This document shows positions 11,806 through 23,497 of a stretch of DNA of 64,000 nucleotides, piece after piece (the stretch's first letter is position 1; each line of letters starts with the position of its first letter). The stretch spans positions 636,700-700,699 of the forward strand of contig BCJX01000014.1 of the NCBI GenBank assembly GCA_001600415.1. Direction: 5' to 3'. Position numbers and translations under genes: made by a program. Source of the stretch: Pascua guehoae (Eukaryota; Basidiomycota; Tremellomycetes; Trichosporonales; Trichosporonaceae). The notes below the pieces were generated by a model, which saw only the letters and a program-made list of their open reading frames with translations, was not told the origin of the DNA and did not search any database.

Positions 11806-11813
11806 TATAAAAG
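11806..11813 (+). promoter_or_regulatory. TATA box of the fasciclin gene
   Basis: TATAAAAG lies 97 bases upstream of the chosen ATG, which is plausible for a highly expressed secreted protein. Confidence 0.6.
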
Positions 11814-11902
11814 CAGCACTTACGATGTGAGGGTCCCACCCATGAACGGTCGTGCTTTGACCAGCTTCGACACCCAACCACCGCCTGAACACCCAACCGA
11901 CC

Positions 11903-13806
11903 ATGAAGCTTTCAGTACTGGCATTCGCGCCAGTGGCACTCGCCGTGCCGCTCCTTGCGGACCTCAACCCGTTCCAGTGGGGCCAGGTGCAGGACACCAT
12001 CGCCACGCACATGGAGAATGCTGCCGAGTATGTGCTCGATGGCCTCGACGAGCTTGCCGGAAGCTACACACCCCAGGGCGACGACTCGGAGAAGACCATC
12101 TGGCAGCACCTCCAGGACGACGACAAGTACACGCGCCTCGTCAAACTCATGAAGGTAAGTGTGTCACCGTTATCTCGGGTGGGAAACCCGAACGTGGCGG
12201 ATTGCAAGTGGCCCGGAAGTGGAAACATTGGCTGACGTACAGTTTGAGGGTGAAATCTACAAGGACCTCGACAAGAACGACGCCGAGCACCAGATCACTG
12301 TCTTTGCACCGAACAATGACGCTCTCAAGCCGCCCGAGCACCACCACGATGACGACGAGGTACGTGTTGGTGACTTTGTCCTCACTCCCTGTGTCTATTA
12401 TCAACGGTGCCTCTGTTACTTCCCCCGCTCACGCTTTAGAGCACACACACACTCGCCTCGCTCTCCCACGCTCTCGAGACCGAGAGCTGGCTCATGTCTG
12501 GCGACAAGCACGACGACAAGGACAAGAAGCGCCGCCGTGCGATTTTCAAGAAGATTCTCCACTATATCATTCTGCACCACGTCCTTGCTGGCTCGCACTC
12601 TGATCAGGAGCTGGCCAAGAACTCGACATGGCCGACCAAGCTCAAGGCGCCCGGCGGTGCCCAGGACGGACTTCACCAGCGCATCCACATTGAGAAGCAG
12701 CTTCTCCCTCCGGCCCTCAAGCTCAACTTTTACATCAAGGTCGTCTCGTCCGACGAGGCCAAGAACGGGCGTATCCACGAGATTGACCACCCGCTCCTCC
12801 CTCCCGCGTCCATTTTCGAAGAGGCGTTTGTGGCTGCAAAGTGGCTCTCGACGACGACCACGGCCATCCAGCGCGTCCACGCCACGCACTACCTCGAGTG
12901 GGCGTACGACCGCAAGCACAGCAAGAAGGGCAAGCCCAAGTTCTGGGGCACACCGCTCGCGACCTTCTTTGCACCCAGCAACGATGCGTGGAGTGCTCTT
13001 CCCCAGCGCCTCCAGTTCTTCCTCTTCTCCCGCTTTGGCCACCGCGCTCTCGCAAAGCTCCTCGCGTACCACTACGTCCCCAACTCGCTCGTCCTGACCG
13101 AGGTCTACCACCACGGCAAGCACGGCAAGAAAAAGGCCAACGCCGACAGCCTCACGGACGACGACCCGAGCTTCAAGCACGAGTACGAGGTCGAGTCGGG
13201 CCTCAAGGGCAAAAAGCTCAAGATCACCGCCGAGAAGAAGCAGCTCGTCCCCATCGAGGGCGCCGTCAAGATCTCCCTCAAGGTCAACGACCACGAGGTC
13301 AAGGCCTTCGACATCCCGGCCAGCAACGGCGCCTGGCACATTCTCGACCACGTCCTCTGCCCCCCGCACAAGCACCACGAGTTTGCCGAAAACACTTGGG
13401 ACAACTGGGAGGAGTAAGTCGTTTTGGTACCCAGTTGGATTTTTGTTCGGGGTGGCCGTTCTGCTTTGCCGTTCTACCAGAGTCGCCTGCCATGTGGGTG
13501 CCGGGTTCCAGGCAGCCATCAGACCAGTGTGCCAGCGTGCAGCAGTCGCGTGCCACTGTGGCAGTCGCCCACAGCGTTAGGGAGCGCTCAGCCCTCACAT
13601 TATTTCGGCCGAGTACGCACGTACGCGGCTGCACTGGTGGCCATGTGGCAGTCAACTCGGCTCATGACGCAAGCACAAGCACAAGCCCCGGCCCAGTCCC
13701 ACCCTGTGATGTGTTGCGTCATAGCAAAGTGACATCACCAAACATCCCGGTTCATTGCTGACTCCACAGGTGGCTCCCTCAGTGGGCCGAGGAGGATGAC
13801 TTCTAG
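11903..13806 (+). CDS. Secreted fasciclin (FAS1) domain protein
   Basis: Four exons (11903-12154, 12243-12359, 12440-13413, 13770-13806) give 459 residues. Introns 1 and 3 have classic ends (GTAAGT donors; GCTGACGTACAG and GCTGACTCCACAG acceptors). The N-terminus MKLSVLAFAPVALAV is a signal peptide. Two FAS1 modules can be seen: the first has ITVFAPNNDAL and later FKKILHYIILHHVLAG; the second has LATFFAPSNDAWSALP followed by LAKLLAYHYVPNSLV. FAS1 domains mediate cell-surface or matrix adhesion and are commonly secreted or GPI-anchored in fungi; no GPI signal is seen here. The region between is Lys/His-rich (YHHGKHGKKK). The tail is acidic. If the last intron (356 bases) is kept, translation stops at 13417 and the protein ends ...DNWEE instead of ...WAEEDDF. 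The second intron's donor (GTACGT) and acceptor (CTTTAG) are less certain. Confidence 0.85.
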
Positions 13807-16800
13807 GTCAAGGAAGGTTAAGCAACTCCCCGACCCCACGCAAGACTTATTCCGTAGGAAGAGAGAAAGAAGCAAAAATTACAGAGAGTACAAAACAACT
13901 CATTTGTGGCCCGATCCACAGGAACCATGGTGACGTGAAAGCTGTAGGATAAAGAGATCGACCGTGCGCGTCTTCAGTCTGTGCACGTTCCATGCTGTAT
14001 GCAGATCGTTTGGCAGAGTTTGCACCCGAGAGTTCCATCGGACAAGTCGGGTCAGATGACTGGTATTCCGTTCGGTCTCCGCCATTTGCATAGAGATGAA
14101 CGAGGTGGAGCCGATCAGGCTGACGCTGTGTACTCCGTCGACACTTCCGCAATGCGGATTGCCTTTACTCTGCCCGTGTCAAGGGACACCAGAGCGCTCC
14201 AACAAGCTGTGTTGGCGAATTGCGCCATGGACGTCGGCCAGTGACGCATACAAACGTGCTCCATCGTTCCCGCCACACTTGGGCCGGGTCTGGATGACAT
14301 TTCCCACTAAACTCTCTTTTGCGACCCATGGAGCGCAGTGCTTTGCCACCTAGGCACCGGGGAGCATGACTCCCATGCGTTAGACAAACATTAAGCCATC
14401 ATGGATGTGTGGTCAGGCTCTCTGGTCAGGCTCTCTTGGATTGAAACGAGCAGCACGTGATGAGGTGACTAACCACCACACGTTTTGCTGCGCATCTGGT
14501 ATCTGATAGCCAACCAACCAATAACAGTAATGACTACGTCTTTCCAGTCTCCTTGCGTCCTGCCACGCACTGACCGGCACGTTCCAATTGCAGCGATGGC
14601 AGTGCACGTTCGCTACCTGATGCTGTGGCGCCAAGTCTTGGCGAGTGGAGCTATCAGACGGCCCAATAGTCGTCAGGATCGCTAATGGCAGGCATAGCAG
14701 CCTTGCGTATTTGCATGGACACTTGAAATTCGTTTCACAGTGCCATTTTCAGAGGCAGAGAAATTAGGAAGAAGGCGCTGTCGCACAGATACAACCCGCT
14801 GCTGCTTAACCGCCAGCCCACTACGGGCGCCTGTTGATACTACTGCGCCCCGTGACAGAGCGACAGAGATAGCTTTGGGTCGATATTTTCGTCAATGGAC
14901 GTTGTCGGTTGCCTCGGCAAAATGTACTGGGAACGTCGTGTTCCCCGCAAGGAACAGCTAGCTGGGGAACGCACTATCTCGTGTGCGTTCCTGCTCGTTG
15001 CGTTGGGGTTGTGCCAAGCCGTGCGATGCGGCCGGACATGAAAAGGCAGGCAGGCATAGGCAAGCTACTAGTTGTTATACGACATTCCAGACCAACGACA
15101 ATGATGTGGAACGAAGGCGAGAGATGTGGGGGCGTTCTTGATTCCAATGCGGACATTTGGGACCTGTATTCCTCGGGGGTAGAGGGTACCACATGGGAGC
15201 AAAATCAAAATGTCGGATCCAAACAGATTCGGGGTCACATTTTGGGGTCCCTTCCCGCACCTGGGTGGGATATGCATGCTGCTGCGTGGTACTGCGAGGT
15301 TGCAACGCATGGAACAGAGGTCTGGACTCGGAGACACCTGAGAGAGCACGTTGCCGTGAGGACGATCCTGGAGGCACTACGGGTACCCCTCGGCCACTTG
15401 GTCATCTTCCAAACTCGACCAAAGACTCGTAGCAACATTGCGGGGGCGATCATACCCGATTCCCCTAGTTGTAGTTCTCAACGGGCATGTGACGCTCTAA
15501 ATGTGACTGACAGTCTATCCTCTACTAATGTATACCCGGGCGATGGACTGTGGGGTGGGGGGGATAACGAACTAGCAACGTACCGAATCTGATCTCGTCG
15601 TCAAGCGTAACTCGGGCAGGGCCTTGGGGAATGCAGTAGGCCCCGAGCTATGATCACAAACGGGACGGGTGCGCGTTTGGCCCATACTCGCCCGTCATGT
15701 GGTTTGTTTCGGTAGATCGATTGGCACCAGTACCTCTGCACTTGACAGCATGTTTTTTTCCAACACAGAAAAAATCCGACAGTGGTGGCCCAGTTTCTGG
15801 ACCATGAACTCGGACGACTGCTTGGCAAACTCCCTCAGCGTTGTCAGCTGGGCTCGAACGTGCACGTCCAATGTCGACATTTGGGTCCATCCGTCGTGAC
15901 CCGTCACCATGGATGGGATGGTACTATAGTAACGTCTGTGACAAGTCTGGAGGATAATCGAGCAGGGTTGGGCATCCCGACAACGTAGCATCCGCGCAGT
16001 TTGTTCCTTGCTCCACCGCTCCACCGGTATCGATTCGCGTGTCGGTTCCCTCACATGCTGACTGAACTGTCACAGCCTGTATGCCTGGGGTTCCTGAGAC
16101 ATTTGGTGCACGTCACCTACCTAGGTACAGTGTGTCGAGAACAACGTTCGCCGGCCGCCCCTTGCAACGAGTTAATATGGCGAGTGGGAACAAAGACTAC
16201 ATGTTGCACGGGGGCAACGTACTCGCGTCTGAAACCATGTGTCGGGTCTCATCGGGAAGCGTTTGGAGTGTGGAACGTGTGGAAATTGGGGGTGGGAACG
16301 TCGCAGCACGTTGGTGTGAACTGAACCAACGGCCGTCGCTATGGGAATGAGCCCGTTCCGGAACACGGAACACGGGGACCAAAGCGCCGAGATACATGAT
16401 TGTTCACTGCACTATTGGTGGCCATTTTTGTAAAATCACGCTCAATAGCATGGCGCTATGAATTGCATGGCGCGGGGCGGGTGCTGCGGACATACACAGG
16501 TTGAGTGCACGCATTCACGCATCCGGCGGGGAACTTAATGAGGGGGGGTCCGAGTTGGCTCGTGGGGCTAATTAATTGCTCACGTCTCGCCCAAAGCTTG
16601 CGCGGGGCCGGGGACTGGGGGGGCGGTGGTCCCTAACATCTTGGGTTTATGGGTTGTGATCGCGTGAGGACGTGTGACATTTGGTACGGCTTTGTGATCA
16701 CATGACGTCGCGCTGCCGTGCCGCCCCCACCCCCCCTAACACTCTGACCCCTGTTAGCCCCTGCACTACTACGACCCGCCGCCACCTACCTCTTGCATCG

Positions 16801-18650
16801 ACTGCTTTACGATTATTATTACTCTTTGTACGACATGTCAAAAACCCAACAAGCTAATGGCCCATGGGGTCCCCGACCCAACGCCCGTCTGCCGCGGTAA
16901 AAATGACACACGGCACCGGGATGTTGCGCGTCGCATGCCTGGATGTAGAATATCCTCACCGCGGCTGTACAAAGCAATTGCAGAAGGCTGCTGGCTGGCC
17001 CTGGCGCCATCGTGCTGTGCCTCGGAGGAAACAGTTACCCTGAATGACCCGAGCTGCATACCTACATACCCCGCAGGCCGCGGGCCAAACCCCGCGAGGC
17101 CCCAGGTTGTTGGAAAATCGTGGCTTTCATTTACCGATGACTCGATTTCCTGAGGCTGACAATATTGCCAGTGACGTCGATGCCCAGCGACTGCCCAGAA
17201 GCACAGCCCAGAGTGCCCAGAACAGGTCAAGACTTCAAGACAGGGCCCAGCCAACATACCAGCGTGCGTCGCGTACAGCGTGGTGCCTCGATGGCATCAC
17301 GCTGGTTTTGAACAGCCGCCATTTGAGACATTCCGCCCCGAACGGCATGGCCTAACGCGCCTGCGTATCTCAATAGGGTATGGTTCTCGCCTCTCGCTTG
17401 ATACAGAGGAGAGCGCGAGTCAAATTTCGGGCTGGCTTGGCTTGCGGCGGGCTTGCCGTCAGACGCGTCATGCTTGCCAGCAGTGCGGCCGACACAAAGC
17501 GTGCACGCCTCTCCCCCCACCCGCGGACCTTGGCGGCGTCCGTCATGCGCCCCAGCCTTTCCCCAAAGAAGAGGAGACAAGCGTGGGCGTGAGAGCACGA
17601 CGAAGGGGCAGCTTGTATGTGGTATGTGGGCATCCAGAGCATGATGGCATTCGGCTTGGCCACCCAACTCTTGGGCTGGGTGGTCGACGGCCCCGCCCGT
17701 TGTCAACAGGGCAAGGGCGAGCTTCACGTTGCTTTCTGGGTGAACACACAAGCGCCTCTTGCAGACGAGTATCGCGGGGCCAGGGCAGCAACAAGCTGCT
17801 CGGCTCGGGGAGAGGCAATCGTATCGGCCCCTTGCTGCCCCCGCTTCTCCCTCTGCCTCGGCGTCATCGAGTTCTGAATGAGAAATCTCGATTTTTGTAT
17901 CGAGGGACACATAAGCGCAAACTGTTACGCGCCTGGCAGAGTCCGAGACGGGTTCAGGTCCCATAGGGCGGACCCAATCGTGACGCATCGCCCGACCAAC
18001 TCTAGTCGGGCTGCTAAGAGTTCTCTTTCTCTGTGTCCACCCCGCGTGCCCCGCTTGCGCCCTGAGATGGGAAACGCAAACCGCACAGCAAGCAGCACAG
18101 CTTGATGACCACACTGGGCACTTTTTAGGCGGAAATCTGGACCAACGACTGTACAGTCGGCCTTACCTGGGGAACTGCGGCATGATGCATGCATTGGCTC
18201 CGGGAGCCATCACCAAGACGGTTAGGCGTCAAAGAGGTGCAAAGAGGCCAAGACGACGACATTGTTGCAGTGCCGGGAGAGCGTTGAGAAGGGGTATGGG
18301 GTGTTGGCACGCCATAATACAATCAAGTGACCTTCAGGAAGCCAGAAGCCAGCCAGCCCAGCCACAAGCTGAGACCAACTCCGTTCCCAGTTACCCACAC
18401 GCACCAAGCAACCCCGCGTAGTAACAGAAGATCAAACCCAGACGCCGCCGCGAGTCAGGTAGATCAAGCTGCTGCTTGTTAGGCAGTGCGAGTACACCTT
18501 GTCTCACATCCACCCGTCTTCCTTTCAAACAACTCTGGAATCCCCACCTAAACACACCACACCATCGCCATGAGTAGTTAACAGACACCGAATTCCACGC
18601 CCAGTCTGCAGCGCTGCTGTAATCGACCTCTATCCACCCATCTTTCCATC

Positions 18651-18692
<42 letters not shown>

Positions 18693-19589
18693 CGCGCACC
18701 GCATCTCCCATCTGCGCCCACTCTATCCTCGAGCTCGCTCCTCTTGTTGCCCCACTGTCCGAACCCACCTCTAGTCCTCAGCTTCTTCTTACTCGTCTGG
18801 TTGGAGCATTTGCCATTTTGCGCGCTTTCGACGTTGGCTTACTCGCCCCTTGCGACTTGAAGTCGGTGGTTGCGTGCTTTTGGGCACCAATCGCAGAATT
18901 AGCCGCATTGGCACGCGCAACAAGTTGCTCAAACCAACACGCACGACGCTCGCGCCCCCACCTACGACAGTCATATAGACGCACGCTCATCATCGGTCCG
19001 TTGTCATCCGCCGGCACGTCCCTACGTTGATCGGACGCGTGCAGCCCGTGTCTCCTGCTGCATCATTGTTGGGTGAGTTGTCGTATCTTTTTTGGCCGCG
19101 GTGGCCCGCAGCGACGCTTGGGCCACCCAGCACCCCCCGCGTACCCGCGTGCACCTACCTTGTCATGTTTCCATTACCGCAATCATGGCGTGCTGACAGA
19201 GTGTGCCTCCCTTGGTCTCACCCTCACCCCCGTCGCACTGCATCGCCGTCACCAATTCCCCTGCGTCGTCGTGCTCTTTGGTCGTCATGTCGTGCCGTTT
19301 ACCCATCCGTCCCTCCGGCCCCGCTCCCCTGTTACCACTCCCCCGTTCCTCCCGACATTCGGCATGTGTTCGCATGCCTTGATCCAAACGGTCACACACC
19401 ATACACACGCCCTCCCTCGTACACGCATTTAAAACGTGGCCCTCCGGTCCGCGCCGCCGCCGCCGCCGCCGCTCCGCCCCTGAACGCCTAAACCTGCACA
19501 CCGGCCATCACCGCCCTGGGGTTGTTTCTGTGTGTTTTCGCATTCCTTGTTCGACCCCCTCTTCTGTGAACGCGTCGCCCCTCGCCGGC
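13807..19589. other. Gene-poor stretch (about 5.8 kb)
   Basis: No reading frame here shows a recognisable domain, a splice-supported structure or codon use like the neighbouring genes. The longest frame (17227-18114, minus, 295 codons) overlaps a 228-codon frame on the other strand and resembles nothing known to me. Old transposon remains may be present but I see no reverse transcriptase, integrase or transposase motif. Confidence 0.45.
18655..18691. repeat. Poly-C homopolymer (37 bases)
   Basis: Uninterrupted run of 37 C followed by GCGCGC, about 900 bases before the assembly gap. The exact length in the genome is uncertain because such runs assemble poorly. Confidence 0.9.
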
Positions 19590-20187
19590 NNNNNNNNNNN
19601 NNNNNNNNNNNNNNNNNNNNNNNNNNNNNNNNNNNNNNNNNNNNNNNNNNNNNNNNNNNNNNNNNNNNNNNNNNNNNNNNNNNNNNNNNNNNNNNNNNNN
19701 NNNNNNNNNNNNNNNNNNNNNNNNNNNNNNNNNNNNNNNNNNNNNNNNNNNNNNNNNNNNNNNNNNNNNNNNNNNNNNNNNNNNNNNNNNNNNNNNNNNN
19801 NNNNNNNNNNNNNNNNNNNNNNNNNNNNNNNNNNNNNNNNNNNNNNNNNNNNNNNNNNNNNNNNNNNNNNNNNNNNNNNNNNNNNNNNNNNNNNNNNNNN
19901 NNNNNNNNNNNNNNNNNNNNNNNNNNNNNNNNNNNNNNNNNNNNNNNNNNNNNNNNNNNNNNNNNNNNNNNNNNNNNNNNNNNNNNNNNNNNNNNNNNNN
20001 NNNNNNNNNNNNNNNNNNNNNNNNNNNNNNNNNNNNNNNNNNNNNNNNNNNNNNNNNNNNNNNNNNNNNNNNNNNNNNNNNNNNNNNNNNNNNNNNNNNN
20101 NNNNNNNNNNNNNNNNNNNNNNNNNNNNNNNNNNNNNNNNNNNNNNNNNNNNNNNNNNNNNNNNNNNNNNNNNNNNNNNNNNNNNNN
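19590..20187. other. Assembly gap (598 N)
   Basis: Undetermined bases. Any reading frame crossing it is an artefact. Confidence 0.99.
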
Positions 20188-21272
20188 CCCCCATTCTCGT
20201 CCTTGTCTCGTATCTTTTTTTCTCTACTTTTTTTTTTCTGCGTGTCCGATACGCTGGTGCCCTTTATCCCATGCTCGTTAGCACCGCCCACTGTCCCTGT
20301 GCGCCCCCGCCCCCGCCCCGCAGTGCCCCCCTTTCCCTACCCCGTGTCCACTGGCATTCGGGGATCGACTTGCGATCGCAGACGGCGGCGGCCCATGCGT
20401 CGTCGCCATCTGCTGATTTCGATTTTTCTTGAGCATGCTCTCTTGTCCCCCGGTGGCCGATGGGGGCGGGGCGTTGCAGAGCATTTGGTATCAAAAGTCG
20501 GCGTGGCTATTGTCCAGACGGCCCCCATAACCAAAAGACGCCATTCATTCCCCACCCCCTTACCCTGCTCTCCGTTGCTCTGTGCTTCGCATCCCATCTG
20601 CTACCGTCGTGCCGTGCCGTGTCGTGCCTGCCTCGGTGGGAGAGCTGCCAAGCCCTACCGACTCTGCTCTGTAGACTTGTTGCCTCTGGTGGGCTTGCTA
20701 CCGCCTGCCCTCGGTCCTCTGCCCACGTCGTACGCGCGCGCAACGCACATCCCTCACTTCTATCTCGACTCGGCGCCCACCAGGCGACCAGACAACGAGA
20801 TAGCTACACGCCTAGACACACACACCCACACCCCACACCGGCCACACCCTCTGTCAACCACATGGAGCACAAAAATACCAAGTGACGATCGCTGACCTCA
20901 TCGCTCTCGCCCCTCCACGACCACCCACGCGCCCATTTTCCAACCATCACTCGCACGCCCCTCCCTCCCCATCGGCAATGACTTGATCCTCGCCCTGCCC
21001 CCCTCTCAACTCGAATCCCACGACATATCCTTGTCCATTCGCCGACTCGCCCTTGGTCTTCTCGCCCTCCTTTGGGCCATTTTTTTTCGCTGCTCCACCT
21101 TGCATCGTGCCATAAGATCGCCCAATAACAAAAACACTCGTAGTCTCACCCGCTGTGCTTCTTGCAGTCGACAGCTCGTCACTCGTTTTCTTCTTAAGCA
21201 ACACCATTCGAGGTGCCCGCAGCACCCAATTTCCGTCCCCAGCACTCGACCCCGTTCTCGCCTTATCCCAAG
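20188..21272. other. Pyrimidine-rich upstream region of the Ecl1-like gene
   Basis: CT-rich sequence with T-tracts and CACACC runs leading to the gene at 21273. It looks like promoter or long 5' leader. Frames across it are only low-complexity. Confidence 0.45.
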
Positions 21273-23497
21273 ATGATGGACGTTGGATGGTGCTTGGCTT
21301 GCTCAAAGGCAACGGTGAGGACACACACTTGTTTACCATGCACGGCCATGCTGACCATTACCAGCGCGACCAGCGTACCCCTTACTGCTCCGAAGCATGC
21401 CGCTTGAGCGATACTGAGCCCTCGAGCGGGTTGACCGAGAAGCAGCTCATCACGTCGCCTCTGCCGCCTTCGTTTATTCCTCTGCCCCCCTCGTCGGCTG
21501 TCTCACGCCAACCTTCGGACCACCGCCCGCCAGCTCGAACGGCTGCCCCGCGGGAACAACGCCCTCCAGTCATGCTGCTAGTGGGACATTCATCGACGAC
21601 GACTACGGTGTATGGCGCTCGTCACTGGCGCTCGAGGGATCGTCGCGCATTCTCCTTCCCCGCCACCGAGACTTCCGACGATGGCGACCGTCCGTCGCTT
21701 CCCTTTGTGCGCAAGGCCAAGGCCGTCAATACCTCGGCCCGCGCCTCTAAAAGGTCCCAGTACCCATACGGCGACTTGAGCAAGCTGTCTCGCTCGACGG
21801 GTTCAAACACTCCCAACATCGAGGCAACATTCTATTCGACGTCGACTTCGGATAGCGACGAGGATGGTCGGGACAAGCGCGAGCCCGCTTCGGCTTCTCC
21901 CCAGCGCAGCCCGGTCGCGGCCCTGTCCGTACTTCACCCCGTCCCTCCCTTACTGGTCAAGTCGAGCAAGCCGCCTTCCCCCATGGTGGAGCTCTCTCAG
22001 GCAAAGTCGCTTGCCGCGCAGCTCCCCACATTGGGCCAGACCCTGGACGCTCGCCCTTTGGCGAGCCCCGCTGCCCGGATGGGCTCTTCGTCGTCGCGCA
22101 GCCGTGAGGACATTATCAGCTGGGCTCGCGGTGTTGGTGTGCGCGATACCACCTCTACGCTACGTGGCAGCCCACGTCGTCGGACCCACGCGCTTTCTTC
22201 CCTCCCACCGCCGAGCACCGAGCCGCTCGACGAGCCCTGTGGCACAACCCCAAAGGGGCCAGGTGGCGCATTCAGCGCACTCAACATGACCCTCGGGCCT
22301 GTCGTCAACGCGCTCCGCAGTGTCACGGTTGGGACAGTCCCAAGCCCTACCCAAGAACACCCTTCTGCTCTTGGCCTTCAGACCGTCCCAGCTCCTGCCG
22401 AGCTCTCCCGTGTGGACGTCGTCGTCGCCATCATGCCCTCTGAAGGCGATCGCTCCTTGCACCCAGAGCTTGACACGCCGGCCCTTTCGACAATGTCTCT
22501 TTCCGAGGCAGTCGATCCTTCTACCACCACGGACATGGGTGAGACTATCGAGACTGCTACGGACGACTATTCGGTCGTCTCGTCGCACGACCGCCGCCCG
22601 TCTTCCATCAGTGCCCGCGGTAGCAGCACCCCTGTCCCCCCTGTTTCTCCGCCTCGCCGCAAGTCGACGCTCCCGCTCCGGCCCATTCAAACAACTGCCA
22701 ATGCCATTTGGTCGTTGTCCTCCTACCTCCGCTCATTGGCACCTTTCACCACGCCGTTCTCCCTTGTGTCTGGCCCCATGGCAGACCGCCCAACGACACC
22801 CGCGACGCATTCGTCCGAGTTGGATTCGGGCATTCAAGCATCTGAGACCACGACTGTGCACGCCGCTTCCCCGGTTCCCACAGCCCGCATGGATTCGCCA
22901 GAAGTGCAGGCTGAGCACGCCGAGCGGGCAGAGCTCGTCCGCAGTGTCCCAATGGACATTGTCATTGCTCCCGGTAGCAAGGCACAGGCGCTCACTGAGG
23001 AACGCCAGCGTGAACGTGAGGCCTTGGAGTTCCTCGGCGGTCGGAGCCGTACCCGGAGCCGTAGCCGTCGGCGCATCGAGGCATCACGCTCGCCGTCGCG
23101 CTCGCCATCAGCCCCAGCTACCACTGGCCGCGTAGAACACCGTCGGCCTGTTGCCCCTCGGCAGACGTCGTACGACGCCGATCGCAGTGAGAACGGCGAT
23201 GAGTCACGCCGCGGTCGTGCACGCAACCGTGGCCGTGGTGCACCGATTGCTACCGAGCGTCCAGCGGAGCGTATTGAACGTCCCACTGAGCGAGCTGAAC
23301 GGCCCTCGAGGCGCACCGAGCGTGCAGAGCCTGCCGAGGATGATGGCGAAGAACGCCGTGGTCGCCGTCGTGACCGTGGCCATGAAAGCCGCGACCGTAG
23401 CTGGAGCGCCGTCCGCGGCCGCAATTCGCGCACTCGCGTCGGCGGGGAGCGTCCTCACCGCAACGACGCAACCCAGGGCACCGTGCGCGTGTGCTAG
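21273..23497 (+). CDS. Ecl1-like (life-span regulatory factor family) protein with long RS/RE-rich tail
   Basis: Exon 1 (21273-21314) encodes MMDVGWCLACSKAT. A 50-base intron (GTGAGG...GCTGACCATTACCAG) follows. Exon 2 (21365-23497) continues RDQRTPYCSEACRLSD. The pair C-x2-C ... YCS-x2-CR within the first 30 residues is the hallmark of the small Ecl1 family (known in fission yeast as zinc-binding proteins that extend chronological life span). The total of 724 residues is far longer than the yeast proteins. The rest is disordered: SP/TP-rich, then an RS block (GGRSRTRSRSRRR, SRSPSRSPS) and a C-terminal Arg/Glu part with repeats of ERPTERAER type, suggesting a nuclear or RNA-linked role (inference). 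The frame also runs open 5' of exon 1 through the intron, but only the spliced form joins the two Cys pairs. Two adjacent ATG codons start the gene. Confidence 0.8.

Noticed and set aside
17227..18114. 295-codon minus-strand open frame
   Set aside because: It overlaps a 228-codon frame on the other strand, as GC-rich sequence often yields; no domain, splice signal, promoter or typical codon pattern was seen.
19488..20432. Long frames crossing 19590-20187
   Set aside because: They consist of undetermined bases and are artefacts.
20203..20895. 230-codon plus-strand frame upstream of the Ecl1-like gene
   Set aside because: Low-complexity translation of C/T-rich leader sequence; starts right after the assembly gap.
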